Assembly (NCBI RefSeq): GCF_000026105.1
Contig: NC_008027.1
Location: 2,558,001 to 2,622,000, forward strand
DNA: 64,000 nucleotides
Direction: 5' to 3'
DNA from: Pseudomonas entomophila L48
Lineage (GTDB): Bacteria; Pseudomonadota; Gammaproteobacteria; Pseudomonadales; Pseudomonadaceae
Made by a program: the position numbers and the translations under genes. This document shows, piece after piece, positions 1-8,590 of this stretch; the stretch's first letter is position 1; each line of letters starts with the position of its first letter. Under the pieces are notes generated by a model. The model did not search any database, had not been told where the DNA came from, and worked only from the letters and a program-made list of their open reading frames with translations.

Positions 1-533
1 TGGCTGTTGACGGTCTCGGAGGTCCAGCCGCTGGGGCTGTTGAGGAAGCGGCCCTTGCCGGGGGCCTCGGGGTCCTTGAACACTTCGGGGTAACGCTTGA
101 GATCCGCGACGTGGTGCAGGTCGGGCGCCAGTGCCTTGAGGTTGCGCGCGGCGTCGCCCTTGATCACATAGGCCGGCACCCACCAGCCTTCCTCGGCGTT
201 CTTCACCGTGTCGCCCAGGGCGAACACCTGGCCGGCCTGTTCGGCCTTGACCCAGGCCGGGCTGCGGCCGGCCCATTCCTCGGCGATCACCTGCAGGTCG
301 TTGCGGGCCAGGGCCACTTCCATGCTGACGGTACTGCCGGGGAGTGTATCGGTGGGGTAGCCGTAACCGTGCTCGACGATGAAGCGCAGGATCTCGGTGG
401 TCAGGGCGCCGCTTTCCCAACCGATGGCACCGAAGTGGATGGGCGCCGGTTGCTTGGCGGCTGCGGCGGAGTCGGTGGTGGCCAGGCCCAAGGCGAGCAG
501 CAGGCCGGCCAGCAGGGTGGGGATCTTTTTCAT
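1..533 (-). CDS. Glycine betaine/proline-type ABC transporter substrate-binding protein (partial, N-terminal part)
   Basis: The gene enters from the left edge; its first 177 codons are present and the C-terminus lies outside the window. The product begins MKKIPTLLAGLLLALGLA, a Sec signal peptide with an Ala-rich cleavage region near residues 22-26. A mature domain follows with a GAIGWESGALTTEI segment and an EEWAGRSPAW segment, the style of OpuAC/ProX periplasmic proteins that bind quaternary amines or similar small solutes. The ATG at 531-533 is the only start that retains the signal peptide. The cognate permease and ATPase are not in the window. Substrate specificity cannot be read from the visible part; the OpuAC fold assignment is by family resemblance. 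Confidence 0.75.
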   Translation of the reverse strand, partial: MKKIPTLLAGLLLALGLATTDSAAAAKQPAPIHFGAIGWESGALTTEILRFIVEHGYGYPTDTLPGSTVSMEVALARNDLQVIAEEWAGRSPAWVKAEQAGQVFALGDTVKNAEEGWWVPAYVIKGDAARNLKALAPDLHHVADLKRYPEVFKDPEAPGKGRFLNSPSGWTSETVNS

Positions 534-670
534 CGGGGCCTCGTCGATTGCCGTTCCATGGGTAGGGGCAAAGTGTAGACGACGACATCTGAGCCCCGTC
601 GCGTGGCCTGCTTGGGTCGCGTCCTATGGGAGCAACAGGCTTGCAGGGTCTTGGGGATTTACGCTTACCT

Positions 671-787
671 CTGTAGGAGCGGCCTTGTGCCGCGAAAGGG
701 CCGCAAAGCGGCCCCGGCGATCTTTGCTTAACACTGAGTCCTGGGGCCGCTACGCAGCCCTTTCGCGGCACAAGGCCGCTCCTACAG
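671..787. repeat. REP pair (inverted palindromic repeats)
   Basis: A 31-base arm beginning CTGTAGGAGCGGCCTTGTGC at 671 is repeated in inverted orientation at 757-787. This makes a large cruciform between the binding-protein gene and the 3' end of the diguanylate cyclase gene. It belongs to the GTAGGAGC repeat family of Pseudomonas. The rest of 534-830 holds no gene that I can support. Confidence 0.85.
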
Positions 788-830
788 GGGAGGCACCGAT
801 CCAGAGGCTGGTACGGTCCCGGTGGGAGGG

Positions 831-2012
831 TTATCCAGCGTACTGCAAGGCCCGGCTGCGCCCTTGCTGCTTGGCTTGGTACAGGGCGTGGTCGGCCATC
901 GACAGCAGCCGTGAGAGGTCGCATTGCTGCGCGGGTTGGCTGGCAATGCCGATGCTCACGCCCAGCGCACCGGGCTCCAGCAGTGGCAAGGCGGCGAATG
1001 CCGCGCAGATCCGCCGCGCAACGTGTTCGGCCGCCGCTTCGTCGCCACCCGGCAGCAGGCAGGCGAACTCTTCGCCGCCAATCCGCGCGAACAAGTCGCC
1101 CTGGCGCAGGTGGCGACGGGCTTCCTCGGCGAACGCCAGCAACACCTGGTCGCCCTTGGGGTGACCGTATTGGTCATTGATGCGCTTGAAATGATCCAGG
1201 TCGCACAGCAGCAAGGCCACCGGCACCCGTTGCGCTGCGCAGTCGTGCAGCAGGTGGGTGCCGTGCTCCATGAACGCCCTGCGGTTGCCGATACCCGTCA
1301 GTGGGTCGCTGTAGGCGGCGGTGCGCAATTGCACTTCGGCACGTTCACGGACCATGGCCAAGGTGACGTAGGAGATACCGATGGCGAACAGCATCGATTC
1401 GAACAGGATGAAGGCGAAGAAGCCTGGGTGCCTGCCCTGGTCGGCGATGGCCTGGTCCAGGGCGGCGCCATCGTCGATCAGCAGGCGCGCGAAATACACC
1501 GCGCCATGCAGCCCGGTCAGGATCAGCGCCGGGGTGTACGACACCGGCAGGCGGACCCGTGGGCGGTACAGTTCGCGCATGCACAGGCCGGTGTAGAACA
1601 GGGTCAGTAGCGAGTAGGCCTGCACCCGCAGGCCAAGGGTGGCGTAAAAGCCCGGCCACAGGCTGAACAGCCACCAGAGCACGGCGCCGGCGAACACCAG
1701 CGGCCAATGTGCGGTGCGCCCGCCGAACACGCGCATGGCGGTCCAGCCCAGGCCTGCGCCGACCAGCAGGACGATGTTGCCCAGCACCAGCGCCAGGTAG
1801 TCCAGCCCCAGGCCGCGCAGGGCGTTCAGGCTGACGCCGAGAGTGCAGGTCAGCAGCATCGCCCCCAGGTAGCCCAGGCTCGGGTCGCCGGCGCAGCGGC
1901 GCCAGGCGTGCAGGGTCAGGCTGCCCATCAGGGCGAAGATGAACACGGCGACCAGCATCAGGGTCGGCAGGCTAAGCGGCACGGTGCAAGGCTCTTGGGA
2001 TAAACGGCGCAT
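831..2012 (-). CDS. Membrane-bound GGDEF diguanylate cyclase
   Basis: A 393-residue protein with about six to seven hydrophobic segments in residues 13-220, followed by a GGDEF domain at about 228-390. The active-site signature GGEEF is at 312-316 and the metal-binding DLDHFK begins at Asp271. An RxxD motif (RQGD, 303-306) lies five residues before the signature, so a c-di-GMP product-inhibition I-site is present. It is expected to make c-di-GMP from two GTP at the inner membrane. No EAL domain follows. The gene starts 34 bases after the secretion platform gene on the same strand and probably forms an operon with it and the pseudopilin gene. The upstream ribosome site is weak, so a start at a downstream Met (about residue 19) is possible. 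Confidence 0.9.
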   Translation of the reverse strand: MRRLSQEPCTVPLSLPTLMLVAVFIFALMGSLTLHAWRRCAGDPSLGYLGAMLLTCTLGVSLNALRGLGLDYLALVLGNIVLLVGAGLGWTAMRVFGGRTAHWPLVFAGAVLWWLFSLWPGFYATLGLRVQAYSLLTLFYTGLCMRELYRPRVRLPVSYTPALILTGLHGAVYFARLLIDDGAALDQAIADQGRHPGFFAFILFESMLFAIGISYVTLAMVRERAEVQLRTAAYSDPLTGIGNRRAFMEHGTHLLHDCAAQRVPVALLLCDLDHFKRINDQYGHPKGDQVLLAFAEEARRHLRQGDLFARIGGEEFACLLPGGDEAAAEHVARRICAAFAALPLLEPGALGVSIGIASQPAQQCDLSRLLSMADHALYQAKQQGRSRALQYAG

Positions 2013-2046
2013 GCTAAGCCAGGCTTGTGGCCATTTGCCAGTTCAC

Positions 2047-3237
2047 TCAGTGGATACTTGAGGCCAGTTCGAAGATCGGCATGTACATCAGGATCACGAT
2101 CAGCCCGATCAGCAGGCCGATGAAGGTCATCAGCAGCGGTTCGAACAGTTTGACGAACCACTCCACCCAACGGCCGATCTCCTGGTCGTGGAAGTCCGCG
2201 CAACGTTCCAGCATCTCGCCCAGGTTGCCCGATTGCTCACCCGCACGCAGCAGGCGCAAGGCCACTGGCGTCACCAGTTGCCCGGTTTCCAGCGCGTCGG
2301 ACAGTGGCAGGCCTTCGGTGACACGGCGGCTGGCATGCTCCAGGCCATCGGCTGCGGCGCTGCCGAGCAGCCCGCGGGCCATGCCCAGGGCGGTGAGAAT
2401 CGGGATGCCACCCTGCAGCAGGATCCCCAGCGACCGATAGAAACGCGCCAACTCATACATCATCAGGCGCCGGTGCAGGGCCGGGATCCGTCGCGACTGG
2501 CGGCTGGCCCAGCGGCGCACGCCGGGATGGCGGCGCAGGGCGACCAGCATCGCGATGCCACCGAGGGCGCCGAGGCCCAGGGGCAGTTGCTGGGCATGCA
2601 GGAACAAGCCGATCTGCATCAGCACCCGCGACAGCCAGGGCAGCTCGGTGCCCATGCCCTCGAATACCAGGCTGAAGCGCGGCACCACGTAGCCCAGCAG
2701 GAACAGCACCACGCCGCCGCCCACCAGCAACAGCAGCAGGGGGTAGACCGAGGCGCCGACCAGTTTCTGCCGTACCAGGTCCAGGCGCTGGCGATAGCCG
2801 ATGTAGCGGGCCAGGGCATCCCCCAGCGCACCCGTGCGCTCGCTCGATTGCACCAGGGCCACGTAGAGGCTGGGAAAGACCTGCGGTTGCCGGGCCAGGG
2901 CCTGGGACAGCGAGCGGCCTTCGTAGAGCTGGCGCACCAGCAGCTCGAGGGTCTTGCGCGGGGTACCGGCGCTGGCCTTTTCGGCCAGGCTTTCCAGGGC
3001 GTCGATCAGGGGCAGGCCGGCATTGAGCAGGGTGGCCAGCTCCTGGCTGAACAGCACCAGGTCGAAGGCGGCGGCCTGGCGCCAGGGTAGGGCGGGCAAG
3101 CGCAGCCCCTGGCCGCGCACGCTGAGCACGCGCAAGCCCTGGTCCTGGGCCTGGCGTCGGGCCTGCTCGCTGTCTTCAGCTTCCACGTGCAGCTGCACCA
3201 CGCCCTGGCTGCCCAGGGCCTTGAGTCGAAAACGCAT
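2047..3237 (-). CDS. Type II secretion / type IV pilus inner-membrane platform protein (GspF/PilC family)
   Basis: A 396-residue protein with two copies of the GspF domain. The first begins near VLFSQELATLLNAGLPL (about residues 62-78) and the second near ARFYRSLGILLQGGIPIL. Hydrophobic segments follow the first copy (LLLLLVGGGVVLFLLGYVV) and end the second (LLMTFIGLLIGLIVILMY). This is the standard platform architecture of assembly systems for pseudopili or type IV pili. The ATG at 3235-3237 is chosen because the product then starts MRFRLKALG, as in family members; an upstream extension would overlap the pseudopilin gene. It lies 11 bases after the pseudopilin gene. The secretion ATPase and secretin are not in the window, so the pair is either an orphan set or works with a system encoded elsewhere. 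Confidence 0.9.
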   Translation of the reverse strand: MRFRLKALGSQGVVQLHVEAEDSEQARRQAQDQGLRVLSVRGQGLRLPALPWRQAAAFDLVLFSQELATLLNAGLPLIDALESLAEKASAGTPRKTLELLVRQLYEGRSLSQALARQPQVFPSLYVALVQSSERTGALGDALARYIGYRQRLDLVRQKLVGASVYPLLLLLVGGGVVLFLLGYVVPRFSLVFEGMGTELPWLSRVLMQIGLFLHAQQLPLGLGALGGIAMLVALRRHPGVRRWASRQSRRIPALHRRLMMYELARFYRSLGILLQGGIPILTALGMARGLLGSAAADGLEHASRRVTEGLPLSDALETGQLVTPVALRLLRAGEQSGNLGEMLERCADFHDQEIGRWVEWFVKLFEPLLMTFIGLLIGLIVILMYMPIFELASSIH

Positions 3238-3248
3238 GGCTTGGGCCC

Positions 3249-3674
3249 TCACTGCCAACTGGTGATCTCGGCGTTTTCCCCGTCGCCGCCGGGCTGGCCG
3301 TCCTTGCCCATCGACAGCAGGTCGTATTCGCCGCCGTTCTCGCCCGGTTGTCGGTAGAGGTAGGCGCGGCCCCACGGGTCCTGGGGCACGGCTTTCTGCA
3401 GGTAGGGGCCGGACCAACGCGCCTCGCCGCTGGGCGCGACCACCAGGGCCTGCAGGCCCTGTTCGCTGCTGGGGTAGTGGCCGACTTCGAGGCGGTAGAG
3501 GTCCAGGGCTTTGCCCAGGCCTTCGATCTGCGCCCGCGCCACCTTGGCTTCGGAGCGGCCGAGCTGGCTGAAGTACTTGGGCGCGACGATGCCGGCCAAC
3601 AGGCCGAGCACCACCAGCACCACCAGCAGTTCGAGCAGGGTGAAACCACGTTGGGTGTGAATGCTGCGCTGCAT
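3249..3674 (-). CDS. GspG-type major pseudopilin
   Basis: A 141-residue protein with a short basic leader and a prepilin peptidase site, QRG^FTLLELL, with cleavage after Gly10 and the conserved Glu at position 5 of the mature chain. A long hydrophobic N-terminal helix follows, then a C-terminal region with GHYPSSEQGLQAL, DPWGRAYLY and YDLLSMGKDG. These are hallmarks of the calcium-binding C-terminus of GspG major pseudopilins, and the length is typical. The ATG at 3672-3674 is preceded by GGAGGGTTCCCCC-type ribosome-site sequence. It is the first gene of a likely pseudopilin - platform - diguanylate cyclase operon. The partner ATPase and secretin lie elsewhere. Confidence 0.9.
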   Translation of the reverse strand: MQRSIHTQRGFTLLELLVVLVVLGLLAGIVAPKYFSQLGRSEAKVARAQIEGLGKALDLYRLEVGHYPSSEQGLQALVVAPSGEARWSGPYLQKAVPQDPWGRAYLYRQPGENGGEYDLLSMGKDGQPGGDGENAEITSWQ

Positions 3675-3848
3675 GGGGGAACCCTCCGTTGCGTGTGCAC
3701 GGTGCTCATGCAACAGCCGTGCACGTCTGCGCCGGGCCCTTGCGCCGTGCGGGGTGGCAAGCGGCACGCGGCTTGCGTCGTCACTGCGGGCCCCGGGTTT
3801 TGCGGGGCATTTCCCCCACATCGGGGGCCACGGTGGGAGGCGATCGAC

Positions 3849-4439
3849 ATGCGTGGACTGATTCTGGGATTGACCGGGTTGCTGGCGTTGGGTGCCCAGG
3901 CCGATGTGTATGTCTCCAGCGACGGCAAGGGTGGTTACGTGCTGTCCAACGTGCATCGGCCGGGGCGGCACTATGAGCGGGTGATCAGCGAAACGGGCAC
4001 GGGGCCGGTCGATGCGCAACTGGTGACCGGGCGCCCCTATGCCGACCTGGTGGCCGCCGCCGCGCTGGCCAACGATGTGCCGCAGGCCTTGCTGCATGCG
4101 CTGATCAAGGCCGAGTCGGGCTACAACCCCAAGGCGCGCTCGGCCAAGGGCGCGGGCGGGTTGATGCAACTGATGCCGGACACCGCCAGGGAACTGGGGG
4201 TGAAGGATGTGCTGGACCCGCAGTCCAACCTGCAGGGTGGGGCACGTTACCTGAAGCGCATGCTGACCCTGTTCGACAACGACATCACCCTGGCGGTGGC
4301 GGCCTACAACGCAGGGCCCGAAGCGGTGCTCAGCCGTGGCAAGGTGGTGCCCCCGTTTGCCGAGACCCGCCGTTATGTGCCGACGGTGCTGCGCGATTAC
4401 CGACTATTGCGAGGGCTGGCAGAAGACGCGCCCTTGTAG
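3849..4439 (+). CDS. Periplasmic lytic transglycosylase, SLT family
   Basis: A 196-residue protein with a Sec signal peptide (MRGLILGLTGLLALGAQA), a short region with DVYVSSDGKGGYVLSN, and an SLT domain from about residue 64. The catalytic Glu is in IKAES (Glu89-Ser90). The family motifs GLMQLMP (104-110) and AVAAYNAGP are present. The enzyme should cleave peptidoglycan with formation of 1,6-anhydro-muropeptides. It is divergent from the pseudopilin operon across 174 bases. Such small SLT proteins often sit beside trans-envelope machines, so it may open the wall for the pseudopilus; that link is inference. The ATG at 3849 has GGTGGGAGG upstream. Confidence 0.9.
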   Translation: MRGLILGLTGLLALGAQADVYVSSDGKGGYVLSNVHRPGRHYERVISETGTGPVDAQLVTGRPYADLVAAAALANDVPQALLHALIKAESGYNPKARSAKGAGGLMQLMPDTARELGVKDVLDPQSNLQGGARYLKRMLTLFDNDITLAVAAYNAGPEAVLSRGKVVPPFAETRRYVPTVLRDYRLLRGLAEDAPL

Positions 4440-4520
4440 GAGCCGGCTTTGCCGGCGAACACCGGCGTAGCCGGTGCCATCCACCGCGTCGTCTGGTTCG
4501 CCGGCAAAGCCGGCTCCTAC
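4436..4520. repeat. REP pair
   Basis: GTAGGAGCCGGCTTTGCCGG at 4436 and its inverted copy ending at 4520 enclose about 30 bases. The pair begins at the stop codon of the transglycosylase gene and lies between it and the convergent aldo/keto reductase gene. It may act as a bidirectional terminator or transcript stabiliser. Confidence 0.85.
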
Positions 4521-4529
4521 AGGGGGCCA

Positions 4530-5351
4530 TCAGAGCATCGCCAGGCGCTGCTTGCGCGTTGGCGGCGCGAACGCCTGGTCGATTGCCCGCAGGTCCGCGT
4601 CGTCCAGCACCAGCGCCGCGGACGCCGCGTTCAACCGCACATGCTCGGGTTTCACCGCCTTGGGAATGGCGATCACCCCATCGTCACGCGTCACCCACGC
4701 CAGGCTGACCTGCGCCGGTGTCGCCCCATGGCGCTTGGCGATTTCCCCCAACACCGGGTGGCGCAGCAAGCGCCCGGCCTGGGCCAAGGGGCAGTAGGCC
4801 ATGGTCGGCATCTGCCGCTCTCGGCCCCATGGCAGCAGGTCGAACTCGATGCCGCGCTCGGCCGGGTTGTACAGCACCTGGTTGGTGGCGCATGCCGGGT
4901 TGTCCAGTTCGCGCAGGTCATCGAGGTCGAAGTTGGACACGCCCCAGCGGCGAATCTTGCCCTGCTCGACCAGGCGCTCGAAAGCTTCCACTGTCTCTTC
5001 AAGCGGGTACTGTCCGCGCCAGTGCAGCAGGTACAGGTCGATACAGTCGGTGCCAAGGCGCTTGAGGCTGCGCTCACAGGCTTCGGGCACGCCGCGCCGG
5101 CTGGCGTTGTGCGGATACACCTTGCTGACCAGGAACACCTGGTCGCGGCGCCCGGCGATGGCCTGGCCAACCACCTGCTCGGCACCGCCCTCGGCATACA
5201 TCTCGGCGGTGTCGATCAGGCTCAGGCCCAGCTCGATGCCCTGTTGCAGCGCCGCCACTTCGGCGGCCCTGTGGCCCGGGTCCTCGCCCATGTACCAAGT
5301 GCCCTGGCCGATGGCCGGCACGCGGGAGCCCGCCAGATTCACGTAACGCAT
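4530..5351 (-). CDS. Aldo/keto reductase
   Basis: A 273-residue TIM-barrel oxidoreductase. The family's catalytic tetrad is visible: Asp and Tyr in DTAEMYAEG, Lys in VSKVYP and His in YLLHWRG. The NADPH-binding GVSNFD and IPKAVKPEH segments are also present. It should reduce a carbonyl with NADPH; the substrate cannot be inferred. The ATG at 5349-5351 lies inside the 3' end of the LysR gene (13-base overlap), so the two are probably one transcription unit and may be coupled in translation. Confidence 0.9.
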   Translation of the reverse strand: MRYVNLAGSRVPAIGQGTWYMGEDPGHRAAEVAALQQGIELGLSLIDTAEMYAEGGAEQVVGQAIAGRRDQVFLVSKVYPHNASRRGVPEACERSLKRLGTDCIDLYLLHWRGQYPLEETVEAFERLVEQGKIRRWGVSNFDLDDLRELDNPACATNQVLYNPAERGIEFDLLPWGRERQMPTMAYCPLAQAGRLLRHPVLGEIAKRHGATPAQVSLAWVTRDDGVIAIPKAVKPEHVRLNAASAALVLDDADLRAIDQAFAPPTRKQRLAML

Positions 5352-6244
5352 GTCACCTCCTGTGGAAGGGTATGGGTCAGCAGTACATCGAGCAGCGCCT
5401 CGGCGGCTTTCGACAGCTTGTGGTCGCTCAGGGCGATCACGCCGATGCGCCGTTCGACGGTGGGCTCCACCAGGGCCACGCAGCGCGCGCCGAGCTCCTG
5501 CATCTGGCCGATGCACAGCGCCGGCACGGCACTCACGCCCAGGCCGCTGGCGACCATGCGGCCGACCGTCGACAGCTGGTGGCTTTCGAAGGCCACCGCC
5601 AGCTTGCCATGGTTGGCGGCCAGGTGCTGCTCCAGCAACAGGCGCACCGCCGAAGGCCGCTGCAGGGCGATGAAATCCTGGGCCAGCAGCTCCTGCCAGC
5701 GCACCTGGGGCTGGCGGGCGAGGGGCGAGTCGGCGGGCACCACGGCCACGAAACGGTCCATGTACAGCGGATGAAAGCGCAGCGCCTCGCTGCGCTCGGG
5801 CTCGAAACCAATGCCCAGTTCGACGCGGCGGTGGCGCACCAGCTCCAGCACCTGCTCGTTGATCACGTCGTGCACGGTGACGTTGACCTTGGGGTAGCGC
5901 TGACGAAACACCTTGAGCGACTGCGGCAGCAGGTTGCCGGCGAAGGCCGGCATGGCCGCCACCGATACCCGGCCCAGTTGCAGGGTGAAGCGCTGGCGCA
6001 GCAGTTCTTCGGTGTCGTCCCAGTCGGCCAGCAGGCGCCGGGCCAGGGGCAGCAGCACCTCGCCCTCGGGGGTCAGGCTGACGCTGCGGGTGGTGCGGGT
6101 GAGCAGGGCGCCGCCGAGGTTGTCCTCCAGTGCCTTGATGGTCAGGCTCAGGGCCGGTTGCGAGACGTGCAGGTGTTCGCCGGCCTGGGCGAAGCTCTGG
6201 TACTTGGCCACGGTGACGAAAGCACGCAGCTGCTTGACGTTCAT
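5339..6244 (-). CDS. LysR-family transcriptional regulator
   Basis: A 301-residue LysR regulator. The N-terminal winged helix-turn-helix is in residues 1-60 (MNVKQLRAFVTVAKYQSFAQ, then HVSQPALSLTIKALE). The effector-binding domain follows from about residue 90. The ATG at 6242-6244 is chosen because it places the helix-turn-helix at the usual position; an earlier start would add about 20 residues not seen in the family. It is divergent from the CoA-transferase genes across a 120-base AT-rich region, the usual arrangement for a LysR regulator of the neighbouring operon. It overlaps the downstream aldo/keto reductase gene. Confidence 0.92.
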   Translation of the reverse strand: MNVKQLRAFVTVAKYQSFAQAGEHLHVSQPALSLTIKALEDNLGGALLTRTTRSVSLTPEGEVLLPLARRLLADWDDTEELLRQRFTLQLGRVSVAAMPAFAGNLLPQSLKVFRQRYPKVNVTVHDVINEQVLELVRHRRVELGIGFEPERSEALRFHPLYMDRFVAVVPADSPLARQPQVRWQELLAQDFIALQRPSAVRLLLEQHLAANHGKLAVAFESHQLSTVGRMVASGLGVSAVPALCIGQMQELGARCVALVEPTVERRIGVIALSDHKLSKAAEALLDVLLTHTLPQEVTCVT

Positions 6245-6364
6245 GACAGGCTTGCCCTTTGTTTTGCAAAAGTTATCAATCGATGACGAAAACAAAATTA
6301 ACAAATCAGTCGTCTACAGTGAAGATGACCGCACGGTTCCAACAACGACAAAAGGCGACTGAGC
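6245..6364. promoter_or_regulatory. Divergent promoter region of LysR regulator and CoA-transferase operon
   Basis: This 120-base intergenic region is markedly AT-rich compared with its surroundings, for example AAAACAAAATTAACAAAT around 6290-6307. It separates two divergent genes and is the expected site of a LysR box. I could not fix a unique T-N11-A palindrome or -35/-10 pair. Confidence 0.5.
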
Positions 6365-7063
6365 ATGGCCGGACTGGACAAGCGTGTAGCAACTTATGAA
6401 GAGGCCCTGGCAGGCCTGACCGACGACATGACGGTACTGGCCGGCGGCTTCGGCTTGTGCGGCATCCCCGAGAACCTCATCGCCGAGATCAAGCGCCGTG
6501 GCGTCAAGGGCCTGACCGTGGTTTCCAACAACTGCGGCGTCGACGGCTTCGGCCTGGGCGTGCTGCTCGAGGAGCGGCAAATCCGCAAGATGGTCGCCTC
6601 GTACGTGGGCGAGAACGCCGAGTTCGAGCGCCAACTGCTCAGCGGCGAGCTGGAAGTGGAGCTGACCCCGCAAGGCACCCTGGCCGAGAAGATGCGCGCC
6701 GGCGGTGCCGGCATCCCGGCCTTCTACACCGCCACCGGCTACGGCACCCCGGTCGCCGAAGGCAAGGAAGTGCGCGAGTTCAAGGGCCGCAAGTACATCC
6801 TCGAAGAGTCGATCACCGGCGACTTCGCCATCGTCAAGGGCTGGAAGGCCGACCACTACGGCAACGTGGTGTACCGCAACACCGCGCAGAACTTCAACCC
6901 GCTGGCCGCCACCGCCGGCAAGATCACCGTGGTCGAGGTCGAGGAAATCGTCGAGCCCGGCGTGCTGCTGCCCAGCGAGATCCACACCCCGGGTATCTAC
7001 GTCGACCGGATCATCGTCGGCACCTTCGAGAAGCGCATCGAGAAGCGCACCGTCAAGGCCTGA
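6365..7063 (+). CDS. scoA: 3-oxoacid (succinyl-CoA:acetoacetate type) CoA-transferase, subunit A
   Basis: A 232-residue alpha subunit of a family I CoA-transferase. The CoA-binding glycine-rich segment [13 protein letters not shown] is near residues 27-39 and the family segment [15 protein letters not shown] is present. It pairs with the beta subunit 35 bases downstream. It should move CoA between succinyl-CoA (or acetyl-CoA) and acetoacetate or a related 3-oxoacid, linking ketone bodies and short-chain acids to central metabolism. The protocatechuate-pathway 3-oxoadipate transferases are a close alternative. The neighbouring short-chain fatty acid transporter gene (at 30285, beyond the inserted block) favours acetoacetate/short-chain acid use. 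Regulation is probably by the divergent LysR protein. Confidence 0.9.
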   Translation: MAGLDKRVATYEEALAGLTDDMTVLAGGFGLCGIPENLIAEIKRRGVKGLTVVSNNCGVDGFGLGVLLEERQIRKMVASYVGENAEFERQLLSGELEVELTPQGTLAEKMRAGGAGIPAFYTATGYGTPVAEGKEVREFKGRKYILEESITGDFAIVKGWKADHYGNVVYRNTAQNFNPLAATAGKITVVEVEEIVEPGVLLPSEIHTPGIYVDRIIVGTFEKRIEKRTVKA

Positions 7064-7098
7064 GCGCCGTCCTCAAGAACAACAAAGAGATCCTGACC

Positions 7099-7755
7099 AT
7101 GGCATTGACCCGCGAACAAATGGCCCAACGCGTCGCCCGTGAACTGAAGGACGGCTACTACGTCAACCTCGGTATCGGCATCCCCACCCTGGTGGCCAAC
7201 TACGTCCCCGCCGACATGGACGTGATGCTGCAATCGGAGAACGGCCTGCTGGGCATGGGCGAGTTCCCCACCGAAAGCACGATCGACGCCGACATGATCA
7301 ACGCCGGCAAGCAGACCGTCACCGCCCGCCGCGGCGCGTCGATCTTCGACTCGGCGCAGTCCTTCGCGATGATCCGCGGCGGCCACGTCGACCTCACCGT
7401 GCTGGGGGCCTTCGAGGTGGACGTGGAGGGCAACATCGCCTCGTGGATGATCCCCGGCAAGTTGGTCAAGGGCATGGGCGGCGCCATGGACCTGGTGGCC
7501 GGCGCCGACAACATCATCGTCACCATGACCCACGCTTCGAAGGACGGAGAATCCAAGCTGCTGCCACGCTGCAGCCTGCCGCTGACCGGAGCCGGCTGCA
7601 TTCGCAAGGTGCTGACCGACCTGGCTTACCTGGAGATCGAGAACGGCGCGTTCATCCTGCGCGAGACCGCGCCGGGGGTGAGTGTCGAGGAAATCATCGA
7701 GAAGACTGCCGGCAAGCTGATCGTGCCGGATGATGTGAAGGAGATGACGTTCTGA
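7099..7755 (+). CDS. scoB: 3-oxoacid CoA-transferase, subunit B
   Basis: A 218-residue beta subunit. The catalytic glutamate is in QSENGLLGMG (about residues 49-58), which forms the glutamyl-CoA intermediate in this family. NLGIGIPTLVANY and GGHVDLTVLGAFEVD are also characteristic. The ATG at 7099 follows AAAGAGATCC and lies 35 bases after the alpha-subunit stop. The gene ends at a palindrome that begins the 22-kb accessory block. In Pseudomonas genomes I remember, an atoE-type transporter gene comes next; here it is 22 kb away. Confidence 0.92.
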   Translation: MALTREQMAQRVARELKDGYYVNLGIGIPTLVANYVPADMDVMLQSENGLLGMGEFPTESTIDADMINAGKQTVTARRGASIFDSAQSFAMIRGGHVDLTVLGAFEVDVEGNIASWMIPGKLVKGMGGAMDLVAGADNIIVTMTHASKDGESKLLPRCSLPLTGAGCIRKVLTDLAYLEIENGAFILRETAPGVSVEEIIEKTAGKLIVPDDVKEMTF

Positions 7756-7776
7756 TTTAGGTGCACGCCGACAGCT

Positions 7777-7818
7777 TTGCAGCGTTCTCAATACCGAGCG
7801 CCGCCCGCGCGGCGCTCG
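7777..7818. repeat. GAGCGCCGC palindrome with TTGCAGCG leader (left edge of accessory block)
   Basis: CGAGCGCCGCCC at 7795 pairs with GCGCGGCGCTCG ending at 7818. Ten bases before GAGCGCCGC is TTGCAGCGT (7777-7785). The same layout recurs at 30001-30028, and inverted at 30108-30147 and 34445-34483. It sits between the convergent scoB and hddC-like genes and could also act as a bidirectional terminator. Confidence 0.7.
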
Positions 7819-7854
7819 ATCTGATGAACACTGCAAAACCTTCGTCGTACACCC

Positions 7855-8574
7855 CTAACGCGACGCATTGATCAACGCACCCGCCCGCTGATAATCATGG
7901 GGCACCCCGATATCGATAAACCGCCCCGACGCCTCGAACCCCAGCACGTTCAACCCGCTGTCCAGCCACTGCGGCAGCAGCTGTTCCTCCAATGAAGCCG
8001 CCTGCCCGGCCCGATGGGCGAGGTACTCCAGGCACGCACGGCGCATCCAGTAGACCCCGCCATTGACCCAGGCCTCAGCATCGGCACGGGTATGGGCAAA
8101 GGCCAGGACATGGCCACTGTCGTCAAGGGTAATGCCCGTATACCGCCGGGGTTCCCCATTGCGATAGAGCGCCAGGCAGCAGTCGGCGCGGTGCTGCTCG
8201 GCATACTGCTGCAGCGTGGCCAGGTCCAGGGTGAACCAGGTGTCGCCATTGAGCAGCAGGAAATTCTCGTCGGCCTCCGTCAGGTGTTCGAGCGCCATCA
8301 GCAACCCGCCACCTGTGCCCAGGGGCTGCGGCTCCCTCGCATAGTGCAGCGTGGCACCCCGGTAGCGTTCACCGAAGTGCTCGACGATCGCTTCGTGGCG
8401 GTAGCCAACCGAGAGCACGAAGCGCTCGATGCCCTGGTCGATCCAGTAGTCGAACAGATACTCCAGGAACGGTCGCCCGGCGACGGGCGCCATCGGCTTG
8501 GGTACATCGCTGACCACGCTGCGCAAGCGTGTGCCCAGGCCACCGGCCAGAACCACCGCGGTACGTATGGACAT
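7855..8574 (-). CDS. Sugar-1-phosphate nucleotidyltransferase (HddC-like, heptose-1-phosphate guanylyltransferase type)
   Basis: A 239-residue nucleotidyltransferase. The nucleotide-binding signature is LAGGLGTRLRSVVSDVPKPM (residues 9-28). A metal-binding Asp is in LLNGDTWF and a product-site Asp in FIDIGVPHDY. Its compact length and its position directly after a GHMP sugar kinase gene match HddC, which makes GDP-D-glycero-alpha-D-manno-heptose. A mannose- or glucose-1-phosphate enzyme remains possible, because family members differ in few visible residues. It starts 16 bases after the kinase gene stop. The pair is divergent from the aminocyclitol-like operon. Confidence 0.8.
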   Translation of the reverse strand: MSIRTAVVLAGGLGTRLRSVVSDVPKPMAPVAGRPFLEYLFDYWIDQGIERFVLSVGYRHEAIVEHFGERYRGATLHYAREPQPLGTGGGLLMALEHLTEADENFLLLNGDTWFTLDLATLQQYAEQHRADCCLALYRNGEPRRYTGITLDDSGHVLAFAHTRADAEAWVNGGVYWMRRACLEYLAHRAGQAASLEEQLLPQWLDSGLNVLGFEASGRFIDIGVPHDYQRAGALINASR

Positions 8575-8590
8575 GTCTTGGGCTCCTGTA

